Of a DNA stretch of 64,000 nt, positions 26,657 through 36,578 are shown piece after piece. The stretch is taken from NCBI RefSeq assembly GCF_004793545.1, contig NZ_SRYA01000008.1, forward strand, positions 62,001-126,000, written 5' to 3'. The position numbers and the translations under genes were made by a program. The DNA is from Petralouisia muris (GTDB lineage: Bacteria; Bacillota; Clostridia; Lachnospirales; Lachnospiraceae). Below the pieces are notes generated by a model. The model ran no database searches and had not been told where the DNA came from. It saw only the letters and a list, made by a program, of their open reading frames with translations. Within the stretch, counting starts at the first letter, position 1. Every line of letters starts with the position of its first letter.

Positions 26657-27973
26657 ATGGAAAAAACGAATAAAAAAGGGAGCTTTATGGGGTTGCTGCC
26701 GCTGGTTATCTTTTTGGTTGTTTATTTCGCGATGGGAATCGGAACCGGGGACTTCTCGAATTTCCCGTTGATGATCGGGATTTTTCTGGCGTCTGCTATT
26801 TCTTTATTTATGAAAAGCCCGGTTGCGGAGAAAAAAACATTTTCTGAGAAGATTGTTATGTTTTGCAAGGGCGGAGGAGACGATACCCTGATTCTGATGG
26901 TAATCATCTACATGCTGGCCGGAGCTTTTTATGGAGTGGCAAGCGGAATGCACGCAACGGATACGGTTACGAATATTGGCATTTCTATTTTGCCGGCCAA
27001 TATGATTATTCCAGGGTTATTCCTGATTGGCTGCGCGCTTAGTTTTTCCATGGGAACCTCCATGGGAACCGTGGCGGCGCTGATGCCCGTTGCCATTGAT
27101 ATCGCATCCAAGACCGGCGTTAACGTGGCGTTTGTCAGCGGCGTCGTAGTGGGCGGGGCCATGTTTGGCGATAATCTTTCGTTTATTTCGGATACGACGA
27201 TAGCGGCGACCACGACGCAGGGAATTAAGAATAAAGAAAAGTTCAAAGCCAATATTTTAATGGTTGGGCCTGCGGTGCTCCTTACGATTATAGCGTTGGC
27301 GCTGTATCCAATTGACGCAGCTAAGATTTCTGCAGGAGGCGATATCAATCTTGTGAATCTGATTCCGTACATACTGATTATAACGTTATCGTTAATCGGT
27401 ATGCATGCGGTGATGGCAATGACCCTCTCTGTAATTTCAGGCATGGTAATTGGAATTATTCATGGAGATTTCTCGTTTATTGAATCGTTTTCGGTTGTGC
27501 ATGGTGGGATGTGCTCTATGCAGGACATGGCGGTTATTGCCATTTTTGTAGGAGGACTTGTGGCAATCATGCAGTACTTAGGAGGCATTGACTGGCTGCT
27601 GAATAAATTGGCGAAAGGAATGAAATCCAAAGTGGGAGCGGAGCTCAGCATTGCCGCTTTGGTAAGCTTAGTGGACGTGGCTACCACAAACAACACAATT
27701 TCGATTATCGCGTGCGGGCCAATTGCGAAAGATATTTCGGAGGAGTTTGACATCGCTCCGGAAAGAACGGCAAGTATCTTAGACTTGTTTTCATCAGCGT
27801 TTAACGGTCTGACGCCTTACGCAGGTCAGCTTTTGACGGCGGGCGCAATGGCGAAGATAGCCCCGGTAACCATTATACCATATGTATGGTACGACATTCT
27901 TATGATTATATTCGGCGTGCTTTTTATTCTTTTGGGGCTGCCGAAATTCAAAAGAAAAGAGTTGAAACAGTAG
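26657..27973 (+). CDS. Na+/H+ antiporter-family (NhaC-like) permease
   Basis: A 438-residue polytopic membrane protein with about 11-12 helices and the glycine-rich family stretches SFSMGTSMGTVAALMPVAID, GGAMFGDNLSFISDTTIAA and TTNNTISIIACGPIA. Annotated relatives are Na+/H+ antiporters of the NhaC type, yet several operon-bound members are probably organic-solute carriers. As first gene of a catabolic operon it may import the nucleoside, thiosugar or deoxysugar substrate; this is inferred from place only. AGGAAGAAATGG gives the start. Confidence 0.85.
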   Translation: MEKTNKKGSFMGLLPLVIFLVVYFAMGIGTGDFSNFPLMIGIFLASAISLFMKSPVAEKKTFSEKIVMFCKGGGDDTLILMVIIYMLAGAFYGVASGMHATDTVTNIGISILPANMIIPGLFLIGCALSFSMGTSMGTVAALMPVAIDIASKTGVNVAFVSGVVVGGAMFGDNLSFISDTTIAATTTQGIKNKEKFKANILMVGPAVLLTIIALALYPIDAAKISAGGDINLVNLIPYILIITLSLIGMHAVMAMTLSVISGMVIGIIHGDFSFIESFSVVHGGMCSMQDMAVIAIFVGGLVAIMQYLGGIDWLLNKLAKGMKSKVGAELSIAALVSLVDVATTNNTISIIACGPIAKDISEEFDIAPERTASILDLFSSAFNGLTPYAGQLLTAGAMAKIAPVTIIPYVWYDILMIIFGVLFILLGLPKFKRKELKQ

Positions 27974-28011
27974 AGAATTGAAATAGCAGAGAGCGTATGA
28001 GGAATCAGGAG

Positions 28012-29217
28012 ATGGGAAAGTATTCAAAGTATTTTTTGCTGGACGTTGATACGGTAAAAGAATATGTAAAAGAAAAGGCTGGGTATTTTGCAGAAGAAGA
28101 AAAACTGGAGGCAGTCGAGATCGGTGACGGCAATATCAACTATGTATTTAAGGTGTGGAGTTTGCAGAATGGGAAATCTCTGATTGTCAAACAGGCGGAT
28201 ACGGCGCTTCGCTCTTCCGGAAGGCCCCTCGACGTGCACCGAAATAAGATAGAAGCGGAAATGCTTAGTATTGAGGGCCAGTTAGCAGAGAGATTCGTGC
28301 CGAAGATATACTGGTATGATGAGATTATGCATGCGGTGTCTATGGAAGATATATCTAAATACAAGAATCTTCGCACGGAAATGGCGGCGGGTAAGATTTT
28401 TCCCAGACTGGCGGAAGATATTGCGGCATTTATGGCGGGAACCTTGCTGCCCACCACAGATCTGATTATGGACCGGGCGGAGAAAAAGGAAAGAGTAAAA
28501 TTATTCATAAATCCGGAGCTTTGCGATATCACCGAAGATTTAGTATTTACTGAGCCGTATTATGATTATAAGGGACGCAATGTGATTTTGGATGAGAATA
28601 AGGATTTTGTAAAAGAAAAGCTTTATAGCGATAAGGAGCTTCATGCCAATGTAGGGCAGCTTCGGGACGAATTTATGAATCATGCCCAGGCTTTGCTCCA
28701 TGGGGATCTGCATTCTGGCTCGATTTTTGTGAATCAGGAAGGGACAAAGGTGATTGACCCGGAGTTTGCGTTCTACGGGCCAATGGGATATGACGTTGGA
28801 AACGTGATTGGGAATCTGTTCTTTGCATGGGCGAATCAATACTATACGGATCCTGGAAATTCGGAATTTTTGGCCTGGATTTCAGCTGCGGTTGACGAAG
28901 TTGCAGACAGATTTAAAGAGAAATTCAATGAAAAATGGGATCAGATTGTAACTTTTCCCTTATATACAAATCCAGGATTCAAAAAATCTTACATAGACAA
29001 GGTGATGGCAGATTCTTTCGGATATGCCGGGACAGAGATTATCAGACGCGTCGTTGGGGATTCCAAGGTTAAAGAAGTTACGGACGTGGAAGACCGAAGG
29101 ATTCGCGTTCCCATGGAAAGAGCCTTAATTGAAATCGGAATTAAGCTGATTAAGAACAGGGGCGCGCTGGAAAACGGGGCAGGCGTTAAGGCTGTCGGGA
29201 CATTATATCTCTGTTAA
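28012..29217 (+). CDS. mtnK: MtnK-like 5-methylthioribose (or 5-deoxyribose) kinase
   Basis: An APH-fold small-molecule kinase of about 401 residues. Diagnostic strings of MtnK are present: IGDGNINYVFKV in the nucleotide loop, LLHGDLHSGSIFV as catalytic loop (MtnK has Ser where other kinases have Asn) and VIDPEFAFYGPMGYDVGN as the metal loop. It phosphorylates the C1 hydroxyl of 5-methylthioribose. The start may be ATG 28012 (GAGGA 8 nt before) or ATG 27997, five codons longer. Next gene: the matching isomerase. Confidence 0.9.
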   Translation: MGKYSKYFLLDVDTVKEYVKEKAGYFAEEEKLEAVEIGDGNINYVFKVWSLQNGKSLIVKQADTALRSSGRPLDVHRNKIEAEMLSIEGQLAERFVPKIYWYDEIMHAVSMEDISKYKNLRTEMAAGKIFPRLAEDIAAFMAGTLLPTTDLIMDRAEKKERVKLFINPELCDITEDLVFTEPYYDYKGRNVILDENKDFVKEKLYSDKELHANVGQLRDEFMNHAQALLHGDLHSGSIFVNQEGTKVIDPEFAFYGPMGYDVGNVIGNLFFAWANQYYTDPGNSEFLAWISAAVDEVADRFKEKFNEKWDQIVTFPLYTNPGFKKSYIDKVMADSFGYAGTEIIRRVVGDSKVKEVTDVEDRRIRVPMERALIEIGIKLIKNRGALENGAGVKAVGTLYLC

Positions 29218-29245
29218 ACTGCTGGTTTGCAAAGGAGGTTGTACG

Positions 29246-30298
29246 ATGGAAAGATGTGACCAGGATTTGGCGTTCATGCTGCAGTATGAGAATGTGGCAT
29301 GGTACGAGAACGGGAAGGTAAGAATATTAGATCGCAGAATTTACCCGACAGAAGTGACCTTTGTGGAGTGCAGGACTTATAAAGAAGTTGCGAAAGCCAT
29401 AGCCGATATGGTCACTCAGAGCGCGGGGCCGTACACTGCGGCGGGAATGGGGATGGCTCTTGCGGCGCATGAAGCAGAAGGGAAGACGGAGAAAGAGCAG
29501 TTGGAATTCCTTGCTCAGGCTTCTTATGACATTTCCCATGCAAGGCCCACAACCGCAAACCGAATGAAAATCGTAACGGAAGGATGCCTTGCGGCGGCAA
29601 AGGAAGCGCTTGCGAAAGGAGAGAGCGCAGTAGACGCCTGTTTCGCCAGAACCATTGATTCATTGAATCGAAGATATTCTGCAATGGAGAAAGTGGGAGA
29701 ATATCTGGCCGCTCTGTTTCCGAAGAATGGAACTATTATGACGCAGTGCTTTGGCGAGACCATCATAGGAATGATGTTGCGGGCGGCAAGAAAAAATAAG
29801 AATGACATCAGGATTTATTGCGCAGAAACAAGGCCCTATCTTCAGGGGGCGAGATTAACGGCAACCTGCTGCGCGCAGATGGGGTTTGACACTACGGTAA
29901 TTACGGATAATATGGCGGCCTATGCCATGCAGCGGAAAGGAATTGATCTCTTTACTTCGGCGGCGGATACGATTGCCAGGGACGGCCATATTGCGAACAA
30001 GATTGGAACGTTCCAGATTGCGATTCTGGCAAAATATTTTGAAGTTCCGTATTATGTGACTGGAATCCCTGATAAAGACAAGATGCATGGCGGCGAAATT
30101 ATTATAGAAGAAAGAGATCCGAAACAAGCGCTTTCCTATCGTGGAATTCCAAGCGTCATTCCACAGGTCAAAGGAATGTATCCTGCCTTTGACGTCGTGC
30201 CGCCGCATTTAATCAGCGGCGTGGTAACCGATAAGGGCATCTATGTGCCGTATCTGTTAAACGACTACTTTGAGGGAAAAGTCAGTAATTTCTATTAA
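29246..30298 (+). CDS. mtnA: MtnA-like sugar-1-phosphate isomerase
   Basis: An aldose-1-phosphate/ketose-1-phosphate isomerase of 350 residues related to MtnA and eIF2B. Conserved: ISHARPTTANRM, ETRPYLQGARLTA, the catalytic acid D221 in ITDNMAA and C168. The loop around the Cys differs from textbook MtnA: CFGETIIGMM replaces the usual CNAG-type loop. This suggests a changed substrate, for example 5-deoxyribose 1-phosphate rather than 5-methylthioribose 1-phosphate. AAAGGAGG precedes the ATG; 28 nt after mtnK. Confidence 0.88.
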   Translation: MERCDQDLAFMLQYENVAWYENGKVRILDRRIYPTEVTFVECRTYKEVAKAIADMVTQSAGPYTAAGMGMALAAHEAEGKTEKEQLEFLAQASYDISHARPTTANRMKIVTEGCLAAAKEALAKGESAVDACFARTIDSLNRRYSAMEKVGEYLAALFPKNGTIMTQCFGETIIGMMLRAARKNKNDIRIYCAETRPYLQGARLTATCCAQMGFDTTVITDNMAAYAMQRKGIDLFTSAADTIARDGHIANKIGTFQIAILAKYFEVPYYVTGIPDKDKMHGGEIIIEERDPKQALSYRGIPSVIPQVKGMYPAFDVVPPHLISGVVTDKGIYVPYLLNDYFEGKVSNFY

Positions 30299-30337
30299 TA
30301 TAAGATGATAATAATACCAGAGAGGTGGAATGGAACA

Positions 30338-31288
30338 ATGAAATTATTAATAAGAGCGCCTTTTGCAGAAAGTGAAAGAAAAAGGCTGGAAACCTATTTT
30401 GATGAGATTATCTATGACCCATGGACCAGGACAGGAGAGCGTTATTACGAAGACGAGATGCTGGAAGTATTGAAAAAAGAGCAGCCGGATGCGCTGATTA
30501 CAGAGCTTGACCGTATCACGGAGAAGGTTCTGGAGGGATATGGGAAATTGATCTTCATCGGGGATTGCCGCGCAAACCCGGCAAACATTGACGTGGAAGC
30601 CTGTAAGAGAGCAGGCGTGCCGGTGCTGTGCACCCCTGCAAGAAATGCGCAGGCAGTTGCGGAAATGCTGACAGGCCTCCTTGTGGCCTACATGCGGAAT
30701 ATTATTCCGGCAGTGCAGTGGGTGAAAGACGGTAAATGGGTGGAAGGAACGACCCCTTATTATACTTGGATGGGAAACGAGCTGTATGGGAAAAAGGTTG
30801 GATTCGTTGGATTTGGCGCGGTTGGGAAGCATGCGGCCAAGATTTTGGAAGCATATGGATGCGAGATTTTCTTCTATGATCCATTTGTGGATTTTGTCAA
30901 GGATGCCTATAAGAAATGCGGATTAGAAGAAATATTCGAGAATTCAGATATTATATCCATTCATCTTCCAGTCATTGACAGTACCAAGGGAATGATCCAT
31001 GCGGAGCTGTTGGCAAAGATGAAGGAAACGGCCATATTTGTAAACACGGCCAGAAGCGCAGTGGTTGAAGAGCCGGCGCTGCTGGAAGTATTGAGAGCGA
31101 AAAAAATCAGAGGAGCGATTTTGGACGTGCTGTCTGTTGAGCCGCCAACGGAAGATGCTCTTGAGATTGCAAAATTAGACAATGTACTCTTAACGCCTCA
31201 TATCTGCGGGGCCGCCTATGAGGTGACGGATCATCAGTCGCTGATTATGACAGAGAAGGTGGCTGCATGGATGAACGAGAACAAATAA
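30338..31288 (+). CDS. D-isomer-specific 2-hydroxyacid dehydrogenase
   Basis: A 316-residue NAD-dependent dehydrogenase of the phosphoglycerate-dehydrogenase superfamily. The Rossmann loop is GFVGFGAVGKHAA. The catalytic Arg is in NTARSAVV, Glu in LSVEPP and His in TPHICGA. I start it at the ATG at 30338, behind GAGGTGG, rather than the frame from 30305. Its substrate in this operon is unclear: it is not a step of the known methylthioribose route, so it may act on a side product or on a second sugar route joined through the FGGY kinase. Confidence 0.9.
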   Translation: MKLLIRAPFAESERKRLETYFDEIIYDPWTRTGERYYEDEMLEVLKKEQPDALITELDRITEKVLEGYGKLIFIGDCRANPANIDVEACKRAGVPVLCTPARNAQAVAEMLTGLLVAYMRNIIPAVQWVKDGKWVEGTTPYYTWMGNELYGKKVGFVGFGAVGKHAAKILEAYGCEIFFYDPFVDFVKDAYKKCGLEEIFENSDIISIHLPVIDSTKGMIHAELLAKMKETAIFVNTARSAVVEEPALLEVLRAKKIRGAILDVLSVEPPTEDALEIAKLDNVLLTPHICGAAYEVTDHQSLIMTEKVAAWMNENK

Positions 31289-31309
31289 AAAGAAAGGGAG
31301 AAGAAGCGG

Positions 31310-32752
31310 GTGGAGAATAATTATCTGGTTATGGATATGGGAACCGGAAATTCCAGAGTCGCGCTTGTATCTGCCGACGGAACCATCTGGGGGATCCATA
31401 GCTACGTGAATCAGTATTACGCCGATAAACTATATGAAGACGCGCAGTATTTCCTTCCCAAAGAGTGGGAAAGAAATTTGGTGCGGGGATGCCGGGAATT
31501 AATGGAAGAATTTCCAGGGCATCCAGTGAAGGCCGTTACTTCAACCGGAGCCAGACAGAGCATTGTTCTCTATAATGCGGATGGGGAGGCTTTCATGGGC
31601 CTTCCGAATATTGATAACCGGGGCCGCGCATGGATGAACGAGATTGAAGATCGTGAATTTATCTATGACCGGACGGGGAGATGGGTGACGGAAGATTTTC
31701 CGGCGGCGAAACTGATGGGGTATAGGAAAAAGTACCCCAGAGAGTTTCAAAGCATTGCGAAAATTACAAGTTTGAGCGAGTGGATTGGCGAAGTGTTTAC
31801 AGGAAAACTCGTGATAGAACCCTCTCAAGCATGTGAAACGCAGCTATTCGATATTCAGGAGAGAAAGTGGTCAGAGAGGCTTTGCAGGGATTATGGGATA
31901 TCAATAAGCCTATTGCCGGAAATTGCGAAAGCGGGAGACCGTTTGGGAACCATCAAACAGGAGATTGCAAGTGAGCTTGGAATCAGTGAGAACGCGGAGT
32001 TTATTGTAGGTGGCGCAGATACGCAGATAGCGGTGGAAGGCATTGGAATCGGCGTTGGAGATGTGGCCGTTGTATCAGGGACGACTTCGCCGGTGGTAAC
32101 CATTACGGATTACAAATATTCCGATGAACAAAAGAGGTGCTGGACAGATTCCAATTTGAGAGGAGAGACCTATCAGATAGAGACGAATCCGGGTGTAACC
32201 GGTCTGAATTATCAGAGAATGAAAGAGATGTTCTTTCCGGATATATCGTATGAAGAATTAGAAGAGAATATGGCGCGGCAGAGAGAATACGTATGCACCG
32301 CTTCATTCTCATCCCTGCATTTTTCGGAAAAACGCTCTTTGAAAAAGGGAGGATTTGTCACGAAGGCGCCCTTTGACGCCGCTTTGAGAGCCGTTGATTT
32401 TGCCTGGGCGGTAGTGGCGGATATTGCCTGTTCCATCTATGTGCAATATAATAGTCTGTGCGGGATGACAGGGCATAAGAAGGATTACCTCTTAGGATGC
32501 GCCGGCGGATTCCGTTCTAAGATGTTATGCCAGCACCTGGCAGATCTTACAGGCAAGAAGCTGATTATCAGGGAAGGATTTGAGCAGGCGTCCATTCACG
32601 GATGCAGAAAGGTTTGTAACCGGCATTATGGAATAGATACAGAAGAGAAGACGGGTGACAAGGAAGAAAAAGTTTATATACCCTGTGAACAGAGTTTAAT
32701 TCATGCATATTATGAAGAATGGCTCGCAAACCGTCAGGCATTGAATCCCTGA
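31310..32752 (+). CDS. FGGY-family carbohydrate kinase, LsrK-like
   Basis: A 480-residue sugar kinase of the actin/hexokinase fold. The N-terminal phosphate loop is MDMGTGNSRVALV. The middle contains VGGADTQIAVEGIG and VVSGTTSPV, and the C-terminal adenosine site is LLGCAGGFRSKM. The pattern is closest in my reading to the autoinducer-2 kinase (LsrK) branch, though specificity cannot be read. The start is GTG 31310 with AAAGGGAG upstream. Two sugar kinases in one operon are uncommon for a linear methylthioribose route. Confidence 0.86.
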   Translation: MENNYLVMDMGTGNSRVALVSADGTIWGIHSYVNQYYADKLYEDAQYFLPKEWERNLVRGCRELMEEFPGHPVKAVTSTGARQSIVLYNADGEAFMGLPNIDNRGRAWMNEIEDREFIYDRTGRWVTEDFPAAKLMGYRKKYPREFQSIAKITSLSEWIGEVFTGKLVIEPSQACETQLFDIQERKWSERLCRDYGISISLLPEIAKAGDRLGTIKQEIASELGISENAEFIVGGADTQIAVEGIGIGVGDVAVVSGTTSPVVTITDYKYSDEQKRCWTDSNLRGETYQIETNPGVTGLNYQRMKEMFFPDISYEELEENMARQREYVCTASFSSLHFSEKRSLKKGGFVTKAPFDAALRAVDFAWAVVADIACSIYVQYNSLCGMTGHKKDYLLGCAGGFRSKMLCQHLADLTGKKLIIREGFEQASIHGCRKVCNRHYGIDTEEKTGDKEEKVYIPCEQSLIHAYYEEWLANRQALNP

Positions 32753-32806
32753 AAACGGGAATGGAATATAAAAACATTATAAGTGAAGCAGAAAGAAGGA
32801 GACAAA

Positions 32807-33457
32807 ATGGTATTACAGGAAGAGAGAGAACAGATTGTAGAGTATGGGAAAAGGATGAGCGGCGACGGACTTTCAGCCGGGACAAGCGGAAACATTAGTA
32901 TTTACAATGCCGAGAAAGGCTGGATGGCAATCAGCCCGTCCGGAATCGGGTATTTCGATACAAAGCCGGAGGATGTTGTAATTATGGATTTAGATGCAGA
33001 AATCATAGACGGCGCGCGCAAGCCCTCCAGTGAGTGGGCGTTGCATGCGGCGATGTATAAGGCGAAACAGGACTGCAGGGCCGTTGTACATACCCATTCC
33101 ATGTACTGTACCGTATTTGCGGCGCTGCGTCAGCCCTTGAAAGCCGCCCACTATGTAATTGCAGACGCAGGCGTAGATACGGTTCCCTGCGCTCCCTATT
33201 GCACGTTTGGGACGCGGGAGCTTGCGGACGCGGCAGCCAGTACGATTGGCGGCAGCAATGCGGTTCTGCTTGCGAACCATGGCCTGCTGGTCTGCGGAGG
33301 AACCTTGAAGAGCGCATATTCTCTTGCATGCGGAATGGAGTTTTGCGCCGAGGTAGAGTATCGGGCAAAAACAATTGGCAATCCGGTTTATTTGTCAGAG
33401 GAAGAGATGGCAAAAGTGCTGGAAGGCTTCAAAAGCTATGGACAACCCAAAAAATAG
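32807..33457 (+). CDS. Class II (fuculose-phosphate-type) aldolase
   Basis: Zinc-dependent aldolase of 216 residues of the AraD/FucA family. Signatures: SAGTSGNIS phosphate loop, PSSEW with the catalytic Glu, VVHTHSMYCT with two zinc His, and LLANHGLLV with the third. It would split a ketose 1-phosphate to DHAP plus an aldehyde, which fits the last carbon-cleaving step after MtnK/MtnA. The ATG at 32807 follows AGAAGGAG. Last gene of the operon. Confidence 0.9.
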   Translation: MVLQEEREQIVEYGKRMSGDGLSAGTSGNISIYNAEKGWMAISPSGIGYFDTKPEDVVIMDLDAEIIDGARKPSSEWALHAAMYKAKQDCRAVVHTHSMYCTVFAALRQPLKAAHYVIADAGVDTVPCAPYCTFGTRELADAAASTIGGSNAVLLANHGLLVCGGTLKSAYSLACGMEFCAEVEYRAKTIGNPVYLSEEEMAKVLEGFKSYGQPKK

Positions 33458-33467
33458 TATAAATGCC

Positions 33468-33502
33468 AGCCCGCTTCTGTATAGATATAGCAGAAGCGGG
33501 CT
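33468..33502 (+). terminator. Hairpin at the end of the aldolase operon
   Basis: AGCCCGCTTCTG (33468-33479) and CAGAAGCGGGCT (33491-33502) form a perfect 12-bp stem with an 11-nt loop. There is no U-tract, so termination is plausible but not assured. Confidence 0.6.
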
Positions 33503-33579
33503 GAATCTGTCTGCGCCTCTTTCAATGGGGAGACGACGTTTTTGCGGCTGCTATTATCTCGTTGCAAGGCGGCTGCTAT

Positions 33580-36378
33580 TTACTGAAGCGTTTGCTTCAT
33601 GCGGCGATACAGGTCAGCTGCTTCTTTCCCTTCGGGCAGATCGTTTGGGGTGACATGACTGAAATAGACCCGGGCCAGAAGCAGGCTGTGATCCTTAAGC
33701 AGCCGGTAGCGTTTTTCCATCAATGCAGAGATGCGGAGCATCAAAAAAGCGTATTGCCGGGGAAAGGTGTTTTGGCGGTAATGATTCAGCGCCTGATGGT
33801 AGCAGATGGCTGCCTCTTTCAGCATTTCCTGGGGACGTTCTGCATCCAGATATTTTTCCATAAGAATATCGCCCAGTTCTATGCAGGCGTTGGCGTAAAT
33901 GGTTTTACCTTCTGACAGCTTGGCCTTTTTGAGTAAATCCTCTCGGGCTTTGGACAAATTTTCTTTGAGATCGTCTTTTGCCTCCGCAGCGTATTCATCC
34001 AGTATCCGGTACAGGCTTAGAGCCCCACTGGCGCAGATATGTTTCTTTTCCCCGGAAATCTGCTGCAGGGCGCCTGCCAGATTCAGGATTTGCAGTATGA
34101 ATTTCCAGACGTTGTCCTCGGAATTATGTATCGGTGCGTCCAAAGAACCAGCCCCGCAGGATGAGGATTTTAAGCTGGTGATTCTTTCGCTGACGTAAGC
34201 CTGCAGCATGTCTGGAAACTCTTCTTTCAGAAAAAAAGATTTTTCTTCTACAATTACCTGCAGGGTTTCGGGCCTGCCATTGGCTTCGGCAGCTTCATTG
34301 ATGATTTGTTCCAGGAACAGCTTCCTGCATTCCGGGGAAGCCTCTGCTGTGCTCTGCGCCTGGTGGAGGCTTTCTTCCATTTGGATTCGTGTATCCGGAT
34401 CCTGCTGGTATTGTAAAGCAGCCTGAAAATAGGGCAGTGACTCATAGACCCTTTCCGAAAGAAAAAGGTTTCTTCCTTTATTATATAATCCTTCCGGCAA
34501 TGAGCGGTCATAAGACAGGATTTGATCGCAATAAGCTAACGCACGTTCCGTTTCGCCCAGTCCTTCACAGCAAGCCACCAGGTAATCCAGGCATGAGAGA
34601 TACATATCGCAGGCATGTCCGGTGAGGTTTTCGGTGAGTTTGTTCTGTTCCCAGTATTCTTTCATAGAAATTAGCTGTTCCAGCATGGGCGTATAGTGTT
34701 TCCTGGGGTCATTGGTAAAAATTACATTGGTGAGCTGTCTGTACACGTCTGAGAGCAAGGGACCGTATTTTTCCTGCAGCTGACAGTCCAATTGCAGCAG
34801 CAGTTTTAGATGCTTTGTCTGTGCCGTGCTGCCGAAATTGCGCTGATATTGTTCAAGATATTCCATAGCCCCATAAAAATCTCCCAGGTTGTAAAGACTG
34901 ACGCTTAAATACATAAGCTTTGTTTGGGACTCATCTGTAATGCCTTCTTCTTCCATTTTTCGGACGGCTGTCTGAAAATATTTCCGTGAATGGGTGATGT
35001 CCCGGCCGGTGTACAAGCACATGGCGCAATAATAGATCGCTTCCCAGTCATTGTGATTGTATTCCAGATATTTCTGAAAGCAGCTTCGGGCCTGTTCAAA
35101 TTCTTTTAAAGCATAACAGGCGTACCCGATGTGTTTTAAAAGTTCTTCTTCGTCCGGCTGCTTTTTGTAAAGGGAAAGCAGCCGGACCTTGGCCTTTTTC
35201 AGTTCATGTATGCGCCCTTGCCTGCAGAGAATGTCAAGCTCATTTTTGATGGCGGGAAAATCATAAGGGTTGATAGTAAGGGCCTGGCAAAAGCACTGGA
35301 AAGCATCTTCCCGGCGATCCATGCAGCGGAGTGTGATTCCCTTGCTTGTCCAAAGATAAGAATTTCTGTCCCCGTCATAGGCGATTGCCTTCTCGTAAAG
35401 GGGAAGCGCCTTCTCAAACATTTTCTGGTTCCGGTATATTTCTGCCAGGCTGCAGCAGGCGTCCGCCAGGAAGTTATCATTATTTGTTTCTTCGGCTTCT
35501 AACAGCTGAGAAAGCAGCCGATCTGCTTTTTGGTATTCGCCAAGAATTGCCCAGTCGCATGCCTTTACTCTCAGCCAGTTCTTTTCTTCCGGGTCTGCGC
35601 AGCAATGTCCCTTTTCGTCAAAGTCAGAGGGAAGATGTAAAAATTCTGTTAATAAATCCATTAATTGCTGAAAAGACTGTATTCTGTCTTTTGGCTGTTT
35701 GGCAATACAGCCCTGTATGATATGCTCTAACTGCTGTTCCTGAGAAGTGCGCGGCTGTCTGTCGCCTTTTCCGCAATGAAACAGCATTTCCATCATTTTT
35801 CCAAGGCTGAAAATATCGTCGTCGGCATGGAAGGCCGGAGTTTGTAAAGGATATGTGCCGCCAATGAGGTCAGCTATTTTGACATCGCCGTCCCAGGTAA
35901 AAAGAAGATTGGCAGGTCTTAAGTGTCCGTGCACAAAAGGTTTTCCTGGTTCGGACAGGTATTTGCTGCAATGGCTTATGCCAAGGCAGACAGATAATGC
36001 GATGGATGCTATTTTATCCGCAGAAACAGGCGCTCCGCTGGCAATCAGGGATTTTAATGAGTTTGGGAGCCATTCCATTACGGTATAATATCCGGATTGG
36101 CTCTGTTCAAAGCGATAGAGTTTCACTACATTTTTATGCGAAGGAAGATTTAGTAATTTTTTTGTTTCTGTCTGGAAAGCATCTGGATTCTGAACTTTGG
36201 ATGTTTTCAGCACGCATGGAACCTGGCTCCATAAATCATAACAGTAATAAATCTGGCCCTGCCTGCCGGGATTTTGGCTCAGAATCCGGTAACGGTTCTC
36301 CAAAATGTCTCCGTCTTCATAGGGGGCGGACAGTATTTCCTTCATTTCCCGTGTAATATCTGAATAGTCGGCATTCAT
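33580..36378 (-). CDS. Protein kinase-like (probable pseudokinase) protein with TPR repeats
   Basis: A 932-residue cytosolic protein. Residues about 28-290 form a Ser/Thr-kinase fold with the ATP lysine K58 in CVLK. The HRD catalytic loop reads HGHLRPAN (150-157), so the catalytic Asp is His152, and DFG reads DLI (D170). Phosphotransfer is therefore doubtful. From about residue 320 to 700 come at least six TPR-like repeats (ALPLYEKAIAYD, CFCQALTINPYD, CFQKYLEYNHND), then a helical tail. The ATG at 36378 follows AAGGGAG; a 39-codon extension upstream has no site. It may be an assembly scaffold; partners are unknown. Confidence 0.82.
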   Translation of the reverse strand: MNADYSDITREMKEILSAPYEDGDILENRYRILSQNPGRQGQIYYCYDLWSQVPCVLKTSKVQNPDAFQTETKKLLNLPSHKNVVKLYRFEQSQSGYYTVMEWLPNSLKSLIASGAPVSADKIASIALSVCLGISHCSKYLSEPGKPFVHGHLRPANLLFTWDGDVKIADLIGGTYPLQTPAFHADDDIFSLGKMMEMLFHCGKGDRQPRTSQEQQLEHIIQGCIAKQPKDRIQSFQQLMDLLTEFLHLPSDFDEKGHCCADPEEKNWLRVKACDWAILGEYQKADRLLSQLLEAEETNNDNFLADACCSLAEIYRNQKMFEKALPLYEKAIAYDGDRNSYLWTSKGITLRCMDRREDAFQCFCQALTINPYDFPAIKNELDILCRQGRIHELKKAKVRLLSLYKKQPDEEELLKHIGYACYALKEFEQARSCFQKYLEYNHNDWEAIYYCAMCLYTGRDITHSRKYFQTAVRKMEEEGITDESQTKLMYLSVSLYNLGDFYGAMEYLEQYQRNFGSTAQTKHLKLLLQLDCQLQEKYGPLLSDVYRQLTNVIFTNDPRKHYTPMLEQLISMKEYWEQNKLTENLTGHACDMYLSCLDYLVACCEGLGETERALAYCDQILSYDRSLPEGLYNKGRNLFLSERVYESLPYFQAALQYQQDPDTRIQMEESLHQAQSTAEASPECRKLFLEQIINEAAEANGRPETLQVIVEEKSFFLKEEFPDMLQAYVSERITSLKSSSCGAGSLDAPIHNSEDNVWKFILQILNLAGALQQISGEKKHICASGALSLYRILDEYAAEAKDDLKENLSKAREDLLKKAKLSEGKTIYANACIELGDILMEKYLDAERPQEMLKEAAICYHQALNHYRQNTFPRQYAFLMLRISALMEKRYRLLKDHSLLLARVYFSHVTPNDLPEGKEAADLYRRMKQTLQ

Positions 36379-36578
36379 AACATACAGCTCCCTTATTTTA
36401 AAATTAAATTGCATATTACATTTGTAACAATTAATGAAGGCGAAATCTGGCAGTTTTTGGAGAGTAACTCCGAAATCTGAAATTTTTTCTGGCACAGTCC
36501 AAATCCCGCCTGGCGCATATAATATTCTGAGGGGAGATTTGGAAACATTAACAGAATTAGAAATGGGAGTGAGTAAAA

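Noticed and set aside
33468-33502. Perfect stem considered as a strong intrinsic terminator
   Set aside because: No T-run follows in either direction, so it is listed only as a likely terminator.
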